NCBI GenBank assembly: GCA_902766575.1
Contig: CACXED010000135.1
Coordinates: 1-13,799 of the forward strand
Source: an uncultured Ruminococcus sp.
GTDB taxonomy: Bacteria > Bacillota > Clostridia > Oscillospirales > CAG-272
Direction of reading: 5' to 3'
Length of the DNA: 13,799 nucleotides
Under the pieces are notes generated by a model. It saw only the letters and a list, made by a program, of their open reading frames with translations, was not told the DNA's origin and did not search any database. Position 1 is the stretch's first letter; each line of letters starts with the position of its first letter. Position numbers and translations under genes: made by a program. Shown here in pieces: positions 1 to 6,600 of the stretch.

Positions 1-801
1 CGGGCAAAGATCACGGCCGGGCTGCTCGATTCCTGCCCGACGGTGAAGTACGTCTCGGCGCTCGGAACCGGCTTTGACATGATCGACGTCGAAGCCTGCC
101 GATCAAGAGGAGTGGCGGTTGTGAATATCCCCGACTATTCGGCGGCGTCGGTGGCGCAGCTGACGATCCAGTTCCTGCTCGCGCTGAGCTCTGATCTCGA
201 CGGAATACGCGGGATCGTGACCTCTGGGATGTGGACGGGCGTTCCGGGCTACAGATACGATATGATAAATTATACCGAGCTTGCCGGTCAGACGCTCGGA
301 CTTATCGGCTGCGGAAGCATCGGCGGCAGGGTAGCGGCGATAGGCTCGGCGCTCGGGATGAGAGTCCTTGCGCACACGGCGCATCCTCACGAGTACAGCG
401 AGAGCGTCAGCTATGTCGCCCTCGACAGGCTGCTTGCCGAGTCGGACGTGATCTCGCTGCACTGTCCGCTGAACGACTCGACCCGAGGAATGGTAAACGG
501 CGCTTTTCTCGGGCGCATGAAGCCGGGAGCAAAGCTCATCAACACCTCGCGCGGAGCCGTGCTCGACGAGAGAGCCGTCGCCGACGCGCTGAACTCGGGC
601 AGACTCTCCGGAGCGGCGCTCGACGTGCTCGCAGCCGAGCCGGCGAGACCAGACAATCCGCTCCTGACCGCAAAGAACTGCATTATCACGCCTCACATCG
701 CGTGGGCGAGCAGAGCCGCCAGAAAGCGTCTGCTCGCGGTCATAGACGCCTCGCTCGACAGCTATACCAGAACCGGAGTCGGGCTGAACCGGATCGTCTG
801 A
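1..801 (+). CDS. D-2-hydroxyacid dehydrogenase family protein (5' end outside the window)
   Basis: NAD(P)-dependent oxidoreductase of the D-isomer 2-hydroxyacid dehydrogenase family, which interconverts 2-keto and D-2-hydroxy acids (glycerate, phosphoglycerate, lactate and relatives) in the cytosol. The frame is open from base 1, so the gene enters from the left; the first in-window start-like codon (GTG at 43) lies inside a conserved stretch and is not a start. About 266 residues are visible against roughly 315-330 for the family, so about 50-60 N-terminal residues are missing. Visible motifs are the Rossmann dinucleotide loop GCGSIGG (from about 307), the catalytic Arg in NTSRGAVLDE (541-570), the Glu in AAEP (about 631-642), and the catalytic His in ITPHIAWAS (about 685-711). 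No terminator is visible after the stop; a new promoter starts 33 bases later. The motifs fix the family but not the substrate; glycerate/hydroxypyruvate or phosphoglycerate activity are both possible. Confidence 0.93.
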   Translation, partial: RAKITAGLLDSCPTVKYVSALGTGFDMIDVEACRSRGVAVVNIPDYSAASVAQLTIQFLLALSSDLDGIRGIVTSGMWTGVPGYRYDMINYTELAGQTLGLIGCGSIGGRVAAIGSALGMRVLAHTAHPHEYSESVSYVALDRLLAESDVISLHCPLNDSTRGMVNGAFLGRMKPGAKLINTSRGAVLDERAVADALNSGRLSGAALDVLAAEPARPDNPLLTAKNCIITPHIAWASRAARKRLLAVIDASLDSYTRTGVGLNRIV

Positions 802-834
802 AATTACATATTTATAACAAATCGGGGAAGGCTC

Positions 835-863
835 TTGCGGCGTTTCCGGAAATATGCTATAAT
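835..863 (+). promoter_or_regulatory. sigma-A promoter upstream of a structured non-coding stretch
   Basis: TTGCGG (835-840) and TATAAT (858-863) are separated by exactly 17 bases, predicting transcription start near 870. The nearest protein start on this strand is at 1273, about 400 bases away, so the transcript begins with a long untranslated RNA. Confidence 0.7.
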
Positions 864-869
864 CATATC

Positions 870-1021
870 GAACCGTCGGCGGGTCGCTCCGAAAGTAGCT
901 CCGCAGTCCTGCAAACGGCTTTGCCGCGATTGTATCGGAGACGGTTTCAGAATTCGCGGGTTCGAATCCCGCCTGAGCCTTTTTGGCTCTGCCAGTGGTT
1001 TGCATTTAGGGCGTAAGCCCT
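870..1021 (+). ncRNA. Putative structured RNA or long leader with a tRNA T-arm-like hairpin
   Basis: I do not recognise this RNA. It follows a good promoter and holds several complementary segments: AACCGT 871-876 with ACGGTT 941-946; CTCCGA 887-892 with TCGGAG 935-940; TGCAAAC 910-916 with GTTTGCA 998-1004; GAGCC 975-979 with GGCTC 985-989; and AGGGC 1008-1012 with GCCCT 1017-1021 around a GTAA loop. At 956-972, GCGGG-TTCGAAT-CCCGC is a perfect tRNA T-arm. GGCGGG at 878-883 could instead pair with CCCGCC at 968-973, so the T-arm and a long-range helix are mutually exclusive. It could be an independent small RNA, a regulatory leader of the SPFH gene at 1273, or a decayed tRNA or attachment-site remnant. 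No tmRNA, RNase P, 6S or SRP signature was found. Confidence 0.4.
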
Positions 1022-1272
1022 CATTTGATCATCCCGGAACTCCGGGAAAAACGCAGGGGAGATTCCCTGAAGCTCCGGCTTCGGCGCGCAGAACGCTCTG
1101 CCGGAGGGAGGATACCGCGCTTTGCCGACCTGCGGCAGGCAAGGAGTCCCGCGGTCCGGCTTATTTGCCGTTCCGACCGGCCCGAGCCTCCCGCAATACG
1201 CGGGCGCTCAATCCCTCCGCCGCGTTCTGCGCGCGGGATATCCCCATATTTTTATGAAAGGATGTGACTCCG
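1022..1272 (+). other. Gene-free stretch rich in hairpins, upstream of the SPFH gene
   Basis: No credible coding region. Stem-loops occur at 1033-1046 (CCCGG/CCGGG), 1073-1106 (CTCCGGC/GCCGGAG), 1123-1137 (TGCCG/CGGCA), 1152-1179 (CGGTC/GACCG enclosing CGGC/GCCG) and 1190-1204 (CCCGC/GCGGG). None is followed by a convincing T-run and there is no obvious second promoter, so this looks like continuation of the transcript starting near 870 into the SPFH gene. The ribosome binding site AAAGGA is at 1257-1262. Confidence 0.4.
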
Positions 1273-2367
1273 ATGCTCAAGGTCACAATAAACGAAAATC
1301 AGCGCGGTCTGCTCTACAAAAGCGGCCGTTTCTCCGGAATCCTGACGCCCGGGAGCTATTTTTATCTCGGCGCGGCTGAGGTCGAGCTGCTCCCGGTCGA
1401 CGAATACATACGCCCGTCACGCTGCACGCTCGAGACGCTGACCTCCGACCCGGCGGCGTCGAAGTCGATAAATATACTGAATGTCCCAGACGGCTGCGTT
1501 GCGCTGCACTATCTCGACGGCAGCTTCAGGGAGCTGCTCAGAGCCGGAAATTACGCGTTTTTCAGGGTCGGCGCTCACCGCTTCAAGCTGATCGACATCT
1601 CCGAGCCGCGGATTGCCGACGAGGCTCTGCGCGTCGTTGACAAGCTGCCGCCGGACTCGTATACCGAGATCAATGTCGGCGAATTCGAGCGCGGACGGCT
1701 CTGCTACGACAACCGGTTCGTCGGGCTGCTCGAGCCCGGACGCTATTATTTCTGGAACGGCGCGGTCAGAGTCTCCTGCGAGACTGTCGATATCCGCAAA
1801 AGGCAGTATACGGTCGCCGGACAGGAGCTGCTGACGTCGGACAAGATCTCCATCCGGATCAGCTTTGTATTCTGCGCGACGGTGACAGATCCAAAGCGCG
1901 CGTCGGAAGCGGCGGACTTTGTCGGGCAGCTCTATACGGCTGTTCAGCTTGCGATGCGCGATTATGTGGGCGCGCACACGCTCGACGAGATCCTTGCGGG
2001 ACGGGAGGGACTGTCGGAATTTGCCGCCGGAAAGCTCGCAAAAAAGGCGGAGGAGCTGTTCGTCGAGGTCGGCGACGCCGGAGTCAGGGATATAATCCTC
2101 CCCGGCGAGATACGCGACATCATGAACACCGTCCTCACCGCTGAGAAGCGCGCTCAGGCTAACGTCATCACCCGGCGCGAGGAGGTCGCTTCGACCCGCT
2201 CGCTGCTCAACACCGCAAAGCTGATGGACGAGAACAAGACCCTCTACCGTCTCAAGGAGCTCGAGTACCTCGGAAAGATCTGCGAGCAGGTAGGGAGCAT
2301 AACGCTCTCGGGACAGGGAGATATACTCGCTCAGCTGGCGGCTCTGATCGGATCGGATAAAAAGTAA
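1273..2367 (+). CDS. SPFH/slipin-like (prohibitin-homology) domain protein
   Basis: SPFH proteins oligomerise on membranes or with membrane proteins as scaffolds; the client here cannot be told from sequence. The ATG at 1273 was chosen because AAAGGA (1257-1262) sits 10 bases upstream; the in-frame GTG at 1264 would leave one base of spacing. The product is 364 aa. Three related segments of the form 'ERG-Leu-Tyr...F..LL.PG.Y.F' lie at about residues 7-31, 71-97 and 136-161; the third leads into the SPFH core (about 140-285, with QELLTSDKISIRISF), followed by a charged helical, likely coiled-coil part (about 285-345, TAEKRAQANVITRREE...). No N-terminal transmembrane helix is visible, unlike classical stomatins. 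A hairpin terminator follows directly. The gene appears monocistronic, with a long leader. Family call is firm; function is unknown. Confidence 0.85.
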   Translation: MLKVTINENQRGLLYKSGRFSGILTPGSYFYLGAAEVELLPVDEYIRPSRCTLETLTSDPAASKSINILNVPDGCVALHYLDGSFRELLRAGNYAFFRVGAHRFKLIDISEPRIADEALRVVDKLPPDSYTEINVGEFERGRLCYDNRFVGLLEPGRYYFWNGAVRVSCETVDIRKRQYTVAGQELLTSDKISIRISFVFCATVTDPKRASEAADFVGQLYTAVQLAMRDYVGAHTLDEILAGREGLSEFAAGKLAKKAEELFVEVGDAGVRDIILPGEIRDIMNTVLTAEKRAQANVITRREEVASTRSLLNTAKLMDENKTLYRLKELEYLGKICEQVGSITLSGQGDILAQLAALIGSDKK

Positions 2368-2372
2368 AATCG

Positions 2373-2416
2373 GCGGCATATCACAGACAGGGCTCTGCGA
2401 TATGCCGCTGAATTTT
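2373..2416 (+). terminator. Hairpin terminator after the SPFH gene
   Basis: GCGGCATATC (2373-2382) pairs perfectly with GATATGCCGC (2399-2408), continued after one mismatch by CAGA/TCTG around a six-base loop. The following tail (TGAATTTTG) is only moderately T-rich, so termination may be partial. Confidence 0.6.
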
Positions 2417-2445
2417 GTGAAAAAGGCTGAAATTTTATAAAATCC

Positions 2446-2474
2446 TTGACATCAGCCGCACACTGTGATATAAT
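2446..2474 (+). promoter_or_regulatory. Consensus sigma-A promoter of the MATE transporter leader
   Basis: Perfect TTGACA (2446-2451) and TATAAT (2469-2474) with a 17-base spacer; predicted start near 2481, giving an untranslated leader of about 190 bases. So strong a promoter before an efflux gene fits control by attenuation rather than by initiation. Confidence 0.88.
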
Positions 2475-2490
2475 GATGAAGAAATAACGC

Positions 2491-2560
2491 TACGACACGA
2501 TACACAGCGCAGGTGCTTTGATACGAAACGAAGCGCGGCGTCCGGCTGTATCGTTTTTTA
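2491..2560 (+). promoter_or_regulatory. Probable guanidine-IV (mepA-type) riboswitch with overlapping terminator
   Basis: ACGATACA (2497-2504) pairs with TGTATCGT (2547-2554), which runs straight into six T's (2554-2559), giving a terminator-like closing stem. Inside it, 2513-2520 pairs with 2529-2536 to form an eight-pair hairpin with loop ATACGAAA. A second GATAC (2520-2524) could replace the first as partner of GTATC (2548-2552), the sort of alternative pairing expected of a switch. Known: the mepA motif, shown to be guanidine-IV, lies upstream of MATE genes in Clostridia and acts by preventing termination. Class assignment rests on gene context, architecture and a remembered resemblance to segments such as CACAG, CAGGTG, GATACGAAA and GCGTCCGG; it was not tested by a covariance model. 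Confidence 0.58.
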
Positions 2561-2562
2561 AT

Positions 2563-2602
2563 TCGCGTCGGAAGCCGCGCTCTGCGGTCCGGCGCGATTT
2601 TT
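2563..2602 (+). terminator. Second leader terminator upstream of the MATE gene
   Basis: TCGCGTCGG (2563-2571) pairs with CCGGCGCGA (2589-2597, one G-T pair), with an inner CCGC/GCGG helix (2575-2578 with 2584-2587), followed by TTTTTATT. The segment GCTCTGCG (2579-2586) is also complementary to CGCAGAGC (2606-2613) just downstream, which could compete with the inner helix. It lies 60-110 bases before the MATE start, so it would gate expression independently of the first terminator. Confidence 0.68.
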
Positions 2603-2673
2603 ATTCGCAGAGCCGAAATCGGTATAAAAGCTCCGGCTGACGTGCCCCGGCGTCTCAAAGGAGAAAACAAAAA

Positions 2674-4101
2674 ATGGAAGTAACCAAAACAAACTCATTT
2701 CTCGAAAGCGAGAGCATCGGGCGGCTGATGGTGAAATACTCGCTGCCCTGCATAATCTCGCTGCTGGTCGGCGCGCTCTATAACATCGTCGACCAGATTT
2801 TCATCGCCAACGCCGATTACCTCGGCTCCTACGGCAATTCGGCGAACACGTCGGTCTTTCCGCTGACGGTGATAGCCCTCGCGATCGCGACGATGATCGG
2901 CGACGGCTGCTGCGCCTTTTCGAGCATCAGTCTCGGCGCGGGAGACCGGGAGCGCGCGGGAAAGGGAACCGGCGGCTCGGTGACGGTGATAACGATCTCG
3001 GGAATAGTGCTCGCGGCGATCTATCTCGCCTTCTCTGAGCCGATACTGATGGCCTTCGGAGCGAACGTGAATCCCGAAACCCTTGCGATGGCAGAGGAAT
3101 ATTTCTTCACGATCTCGCTCGGAATACCGTTCTATATGTTCGGACAGGCGCTCAACCCGATAATCCGCTCTGACGGCAGTCCGCGCTATGCTATGGCGAC
3201 GCTGCTTGCCGGAGCGCTCACAAACTGCGTTCTCGACCCGATATTCATCTTTCCGATGAAGCTCGGCATGACCGGAGCGGCTTTGGCGACGGTGATCGGA
3301 CAGGTGATTTCGGCGCTGCTTGCGTTTTTCTATCTGTTCCGGATGAAGACGGTAAGGCTCAGCCGGAGCTGCCTTGTCCCGGATTTCAGGCTGATGAAAA
3401 GGATAATTCAGCTCGGCATGACGAGCTTCCTTTCGCAGATATCAATAGTCTTTTCGATGGCGGCCGTGCTGAACGTCTGCCACATATACGGCGCACGAGA
3501 TCCGATATTCGGACAGCCTGAGTATTCGCAGATCCCTACGGCGGTCGTGGGGATAGTCATGAAGTTCTTCCAGATCGTCATTTCGATCGCAGTCGGACTG
3601 TCGGCGGGCTGTATACCCATCGCGGGCTATAACGTCGGAGCCGGACGGAACGACCGGATACGCGAGCTGATGAAGAAGCTGCTCCTTGCCGAAGCGGCAG
3701 TCGGACTTGCCGCGACTATCATTTTCGAGCTTTTCCCGGAGCGGATAATCGGCATATTCGGCGCGTCGGGCGAGAGTATCCACTACACTGAGTTCGCGGT
3801 GAGATGTATCCGGCTCTATCTCTGCACGCTGACGCTCTCCTGCGTCAACAAGGGGACGTTCATATTTCTCCAGTCGCTGGGAAAGGCTCTGCCGTCGGCG
3901 CTGCTGTCGATGCTGAGAGAGGTCGGCTTCGGAGTGGGACTGGTGCTGCTCCTGCCGGTATGGATGGGGCTCGACGGCGTGCTCTGGTTCATGGCGATAG
4001 CCGACGTGCTGACCTTCGCCGCAGTGGCAGCCGTCGATATGAAGATTTACCGGGGGCTGAAGCAGCCCTCCGAAATCGCCGGAAAAAGTAAAAATTCCTG
4101 A
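2674..4101 (+). CDS. MATE-family multidrug/cation efflux transporter, MepA-like
   Basis: Integral inner-membrane antiporter expected to export cationic compounds in exchange for Na+ or H+. The 475-residue length is typical of MATE proteins, with two six-helix halves (about residues 18-222 and 243-458). Segments typical of the MepA branch include LPCIISLLVGALYN (about 24-37), the RSDGSP loop (165-170) and the following LTNCVLDPIF (182-191), and a counterpart GYNVGAGR in the second half (318-325). The ATG at 2674 is preceded by AAAGGAG (2657-2663) at 10 bases. The leader has a consensus promoter, a probable guanidine-IV riboswitch and a second terminator, so expression is probably induced by ligand; if the riboswitch call is right, guanidinium or a guanidinium-bearing compound is a likely substrate or signal. 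No terminator is evident after the gene. Substrate is inferred only. Confidence 0.93.
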   Translation: MEVTKTNSFLESESIGRLMVKYSLPCIISLLVGALYNIVDQIFIANADYLGSYGNSANTSVFPLTVIALAIATMIGDGCCAFSSISLGAGDRERAGKGTGGSVTVITISGIVLAAIYLAFSEPILMAFGANVNPETLAMAEEYFFTISLGIPFYMFGQALNPIIRSDGSPRYAMATLLAGALTNCVLDPIFIFPMKLGMTGAALATVIGQVISALLAFFYLFRMKTVRLSRSCLVPDFRLMKRIIQLGMTSFLSQISIVFSMAAVLNVCHIYGARDPIFGQPEYSQIPTAVVGIVMKFFQIVISIAVGLSAGCIPIAGYNVGAGRNDRIRELMKKLLLAEAAVGLAATIIFELFPERIIGIFGASGESIHYTEFAVRCIRLYLCTLTLSCVNKGTFIFLQSLGKALPSALLSMLREVGFGVGLVLLLPVWMGLDGVLWFMAIADVLTFAAVAAVDMKIYRGLKQPSEIAGKSKNS

Positions 4102-4108
4102 CAACGGC

Positions 4109-4137
4109 TTGACATACATGGAGTTTTATTATATAAT
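4109..4137 (+). promoter_or_regulatory. Consensus sigma-A promoter of the ABC exporter gene
   Basis: TTGACA (4109-4114) and TATAAT (4132-4137) are 17 bases apart. The -10 and following bases (TATAATGATA) resemble those of the 2446 promoter. Predicted start is near 4144, with a short leader before AAAGGAA (4164-4170) and the ATG at 4177. Confidence 0.88.
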
Positions 4138-4176
4138 GATATAGTTGATTTTTTCTCATATCGAAAGGAAACCATC

Positions 4177-5895
4177 ATGCTGAGACGATTTATCTCATAT
4201 TATAAACCGCATATGCGTCTGTTTGCCGCCGACATGGCGGCCTCGCTGCTGATCTCGCTTATCGGGATAGTCTATCCGATGATAACGCGGAGGATGCTCA
4301 ACGATCTGATCCCCAACCGGGAGTACAGGCTGATAGTCATTTTCGGAATCGGTCTGCTCGGAGTTTATGTGATACGGATGCTGCTCAACTATTTCGTGCA
4401 GTATTACGGTCACGTCATGGGAGTCAGGATGCAGGCGCAGATGCGCTCGGATATGTTCGTCCATCTTGAAAAGCTGCCCTACGGCTACTACGACGAGCAC
4501 GAGACCGGAAAGATCATGTCCCGCATGACAAACGATCTCATGAATATCTCCGAGCTCGCTCACCACGGCCCGGAGAATCTGATCGTCTCTACCGTTTCGA
4601 TAATCGTTTCCTTTGTTTACCTCGCCCGGATAGATCTGAGACTGACGCTGATCATCTTTGCCTGCGTGCCGTTTCTGCTGCTGATCTCGATGGCGCTCAG
4701 GACGAAGATGCGGGACGCGTTCAAGCGCTCGCGGGAGTCGGTCTCGATCATAAACGCCGCGCTTGAATCGAGCATTGCCGGTATCCGCGTCACCAAGGCC
4801 TTCACCAACGCCGAGCGCGAGCGCGAAAAGTTTGAGGAGGGCAACGGCGAGTTCGTGACTGCAAGACGCGCCGCTTACAAGGCCATGGGTCAGTTCCACG
4901 CCGGAACCGCCTTTATAACCGATGTATTCAACGTGGTCGTGCTGATAGCCGGAGGACTTTTCCTCTACAGCGGCGAGATACTTTTCGGCGATTACTCGGC
5001 GTTCATCGTGTCGGTGAACCTGTTCGTTTCGCCGGTCATGACGCTTATCAACTTCATGGAGCAGTATCAGGACGGCGTGACCGGCTTTGAGCGCTTTGTC
5101 GAGATCATCGACGCCGAGCCGGAGCGCGACAGACCCGGCGCCGTCGATATCGGCAGGGCTGAGGGCGAGATCGAGCTCGATCACGTCTCGTTCTCCTACA
5201 ACGATTCAAAGGAGGTTCTCGACGACGTCAGCCTTAAGATCGGAAAGGGTCAGACCTTTGCGCTCGTCGGCCCGTCGGGCGGAGGAAAGACCACGATCTG
5301 CCACCTGATCCCGCATTTCTACGACGTCACGTCGGGCAAGATACTCATCGACGGCAAAAACATCAACGGCATCACCCTCGATTCGCTCAGACGGAACATC
5401 GGCATAGTTCAGCAGGATATCTATCTTTTCAACGCGAGCATCCGCGAGAATATCCTCTACGGGCGGCTCGACGCGACCGACGACGAGGTGGTCGAAGCGG
5501 CTAAACGGGCGAATATCCACGATTATATCATGTCGCTCCCGGAGGGCTACGAGACTAAGATCGGCGAGCGGGGCGTAAAGCTCTCAGGCGGTCAGAAGCA
5601 GCGGCTCTCGATCGCGCGTGTGTTCCTCAAGGATCCGGCGATACTCATCCTCGACGAAGCTACGAGCGCTCTCGACAACACCACCGAGATAATGATCCAG
5701 AAGTCGCTCGACGAGCTCTGCCGGGGAAGGACGACCATCGTCGTCGCACATCGGCTCTCGACGGTCAGGAACGCCGACGAGATAGCCGTGATCTCGGAGG
5801 GACGCATTATAGAGGAAGGCACTCACGAAAAGCTCCTCGCCGAGGGCGGCGTTTACGCCGAGCTCTACAGCGAACAGTTCCGCGAAAATGTCTGA
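4177..5895 (+). CDS. ABC-type half-exporter (fused membrane and ATPase domains)
   Basis: Membrane exporter powered by ATP; two copies, or this and a partner, would form the pump. The 572 residues split into a six-helix ABC transmembrane domain (about 1-310) and a nucleotide-binding domain (about 330-570). Visible motifs are Walker A GPSGGGKTT (365-373), Q-loop VQQDIYLF, signature LSGGQKQR (469-476), Walker B ILILDE (489-494) with the following ATSALD, and the H-loop His525 in AHRLSTV; all catalytic residues are intact. The start follows AAAGGAA by six bases and the gene has its own promoter. No partner half-transporter gene adjoins, which favours a homodimer of the MsbA/LmrA/BmrA type. It sits beside a MATE pump, but drug export is only a contextual guess; lipid or peptide substrates are equally possible. 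Confidence 0.93.
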   Translation: MLRRFISYYKPHMRLFAADMAASLLISLIGIVYPMITRRMLNDLIPNREYRLIVIFGIGLLGVYVIRMLLNYFVQYYGHVMGVRMQAQMRSDMFVHLEKLPYGYYDEHETGKIMSRMTNDLMNISELAHHGPENLIVSTVSIIVSFVYLARIDLRLTLIIFACVPFLLLISMALRTKMRDAFKRSRESVSIINAALESSIAGIRVTKAFTNAEREREKFEEGNGEFVTARRAAYKAMGQFHAGTAFITDVFNVVVLIAGGLFLYSGEILFGDYSAFIVSVNLFVSPVMTLINFMEQYQDGVTGFERFVEIIDAEPERDRPGAVDIGRAEGEIELDHVSFSYNDSKEVLDDVSLKIGKGQTFALVGPSGGGKTTICHLIPHFYDVTSGKILIDGKNINGITLDSLRRNIGIVQQDIYLFNASIRENILYGRLDATDDEVVEAAKRANIHDYIMSLPEGYETKIGERGVKLSGGQKQRLSIARVFLKDPAILILDEATSALDNTTEIMIQKSLDELCRGRTTIVVAHRLSTVRNADEIAVISEGRIIEEGTHEKLLAEGGVYAELYSEQFRENV

Positions 5896-5924
5896 ATTTC
5901 GGGCATAATCATTCCCGGCGTCAA

Positions 5925-5942
5925 AAAATATGCAAATATTTT
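5925..5942. repeat. AT-rich inverted repeat just upstream of the atp promoter
   Basis: AAAATAT (5925-5931) and ATATTTT (5936-5942) form a perfect 7-base inverted repeat around GCAA, ending 10 bases before the -35 element. It could be an operator or simply an UP-element-like AT-rich tract; there is no other evidence. Confidence 0.35.
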
Positions 5943-5952
5943 CGTTTGACTA

Positions 5953-5981
5953 TTGATTGAAGCGCGATTATGTGGTATAAT
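5953..5981 (+). promoter_or_regulatory. Promoter of the ATP synthase operon
   Basis: TTGATT (5953-5958), 17-base spacer, TATAAT (5976-5981), with an extended -10 TG at 5973-5974. A better -35 match, TTGACT at 5946, has a 24-base spacer and is less likely. It is the only good promoter found before the atp genes. Confidence 0.78.
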
Positions 5982-6047
5982 CATATGGTAACTTATTAAA
6001 CTTTATTTATCAAACAGGCTCGTCATATATCCGGAAGGAGGATTTTT

Positions 6048-6458
6048 ATGAAGGTGGATCCGACTGTAAAACGCGAGACCGCTTATGTGGCGATCTCATC
6101 AGTGGTTCTGAGCGTCGTAATGGAGCTCGTCTTTATTATAATCGGGAAATGGGACTACAGAGTGCTGCTCGGGAATCTGCTCGGAGCGGGGATCGCGGTT
6201 TTGAATTTCTTCCTGATGGGACTCACGGTGCAGACGGCGGTAAAGCTCGAAGAAAAGACCGCGAGGGACAAAATGAAGCTGTCGATGACGCTCAGGTCGA
6301 TGCTTCTGATGCTTACCGCCGTGCTCGGGATACTCGTGCCCTGCTTCAACGCAGCGGCGACGATAATTCCGCTCTTTTTTGTGCGCATAGCCGTGGCGCT
6401 CAGACCTGTCGTCATCCGGGATAAGAGCACAAAGAGCGAAGAAAAGCGCGAGGGCTGA
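6048..6458 (+). CDS. atpI: ATP synthase subunit I-like membrane protein
   Basis: Small membrane protein encoded at the head of the ATP synthase operon. AtpI-type proteins are reported to assist assembly of the c-ring and possibly Mg2+ supply, and are not part of the finished enzyme. The 136 residues show four hydrophobic segments (about 12-32, 38-60, 80-98 and 100-120) with a basic loop between helices 2 and 3 and a charged C-terminal tail. The start is supported by AAGGAGG (6035-6041), six bases before the ATG. AtpI sequences diverge strongly, so the call rests mainly on size, topology and position before atpB; other small four-helix proteins cannot be excluded by sequence alone. Confidence 0.75.
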   Translation: MKVDPTVKRETAYVAISSVVLSVVMELVFIIIGKWDYRVLLGNLLGAGIAVLNFFLMGLTVQTAVKLEEKTARDKMKLSMTLRSMLLMLTAVLGILVPCFNAAATIIPLFFVRIAVALRPVVIRDKSTKSEEKREG

Positions 6459-6490
6459 ATGTCTTTGCGCAGACGCGGAGATGCGTGGAT

Positions 6491-6560
6491 CGGGCTGTGA
6501 TCCCGCAGCTTCCGCCGGAGCGCTCCCGATTATATGGGAGCTGCCGGAAGCCTTTCAAAG
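6491..6560 (+). other. Hairpins in the atpI-atpB spacer
   Basis: The 142-base gap contains a small stem CGGG/CCCG (6491-6494 with 6502-6505) and a large imperfect hairpin: GCTTCCG (6508-6514) with CGGAAGC (6545-6551), and inside it GCTCCC (6522-6527) with GGGAGC (6536-6541). The following tract CCTTTCAAAG is not a good U-run, so this is more likely an RNA processing, stability or partial attenuation element than a full terminator. Confidence 0.45.
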
Positions 6561-6600
6561 CAGCTGAAATAGATGTTTAAGGAGGTGAATCACTATAAGT

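Noticed and set aside
953..980. An ordinary tRNA gene ending near 980, with CTGCAAA at 909-915 as a Cys-type anticodon loop
   Set aside because: The T-arm is perfect, but no 5' acceptor strand GGCTCAG exists at the right distance and the bases flanking CTGCAAA do not form an anticodon stem.
103..1005. Long antisense open frame opposite the dehydrogenase and the RNA region
   Set aside because: Low-complexity Arg/Ala-rich translation with no recognised family; the plus strand carries clear dehydrogenase motifs. Similar long antisense frames opposite the SPFH, ABC, atpA and atpD genes were rejected for the same reason.
835..1257. Open reading frame of about 140 codons over the hairpin region
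   Set aside because: The translation is Arg/Pro-rich without family resemblance, covers the promoter -10 and T-arm, and has no ribosome binding site; it is open by base composition only.
835..1260. tmRNA, RNase P RNA, 6S or SRP RNA
   Set aside because: No tmRNA tag frame or GGGG...TTCGAC 5' end, no RNase P GAGGAAAGTCC or ACAGAA boxes, no SRP GGAAGCAG-type loop, and no 6S-like long hairpin with a central bubble.
1264..1272. GTG at 1264 as start of the SPFH gene
   Set aside because: It lies one base after the AAAGGA site; the ATG at 1273 has 10 bases of spacing.
2473..2487. Leader peptide (ATG ATG AAG AAA TAA) before the MATE gene
   Set aside because: It overlaps the -10 box, begins before the predicted transcript start and has no ribosome binding site.
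5900..5917. Terminator after the ABC exporter (CGGG/CCCG)
   Set aside because: Only four pairs with a ten-base loop and no T-run; the following A-run is on the wrong strand for a plus-strand terminator.
5946..5981. TTGACT at 5946 as the -35 element of the atp promoter
   Set aside because: The spacer to TATAAT would be 24 bases; TTGATT at 5953 gives 17.
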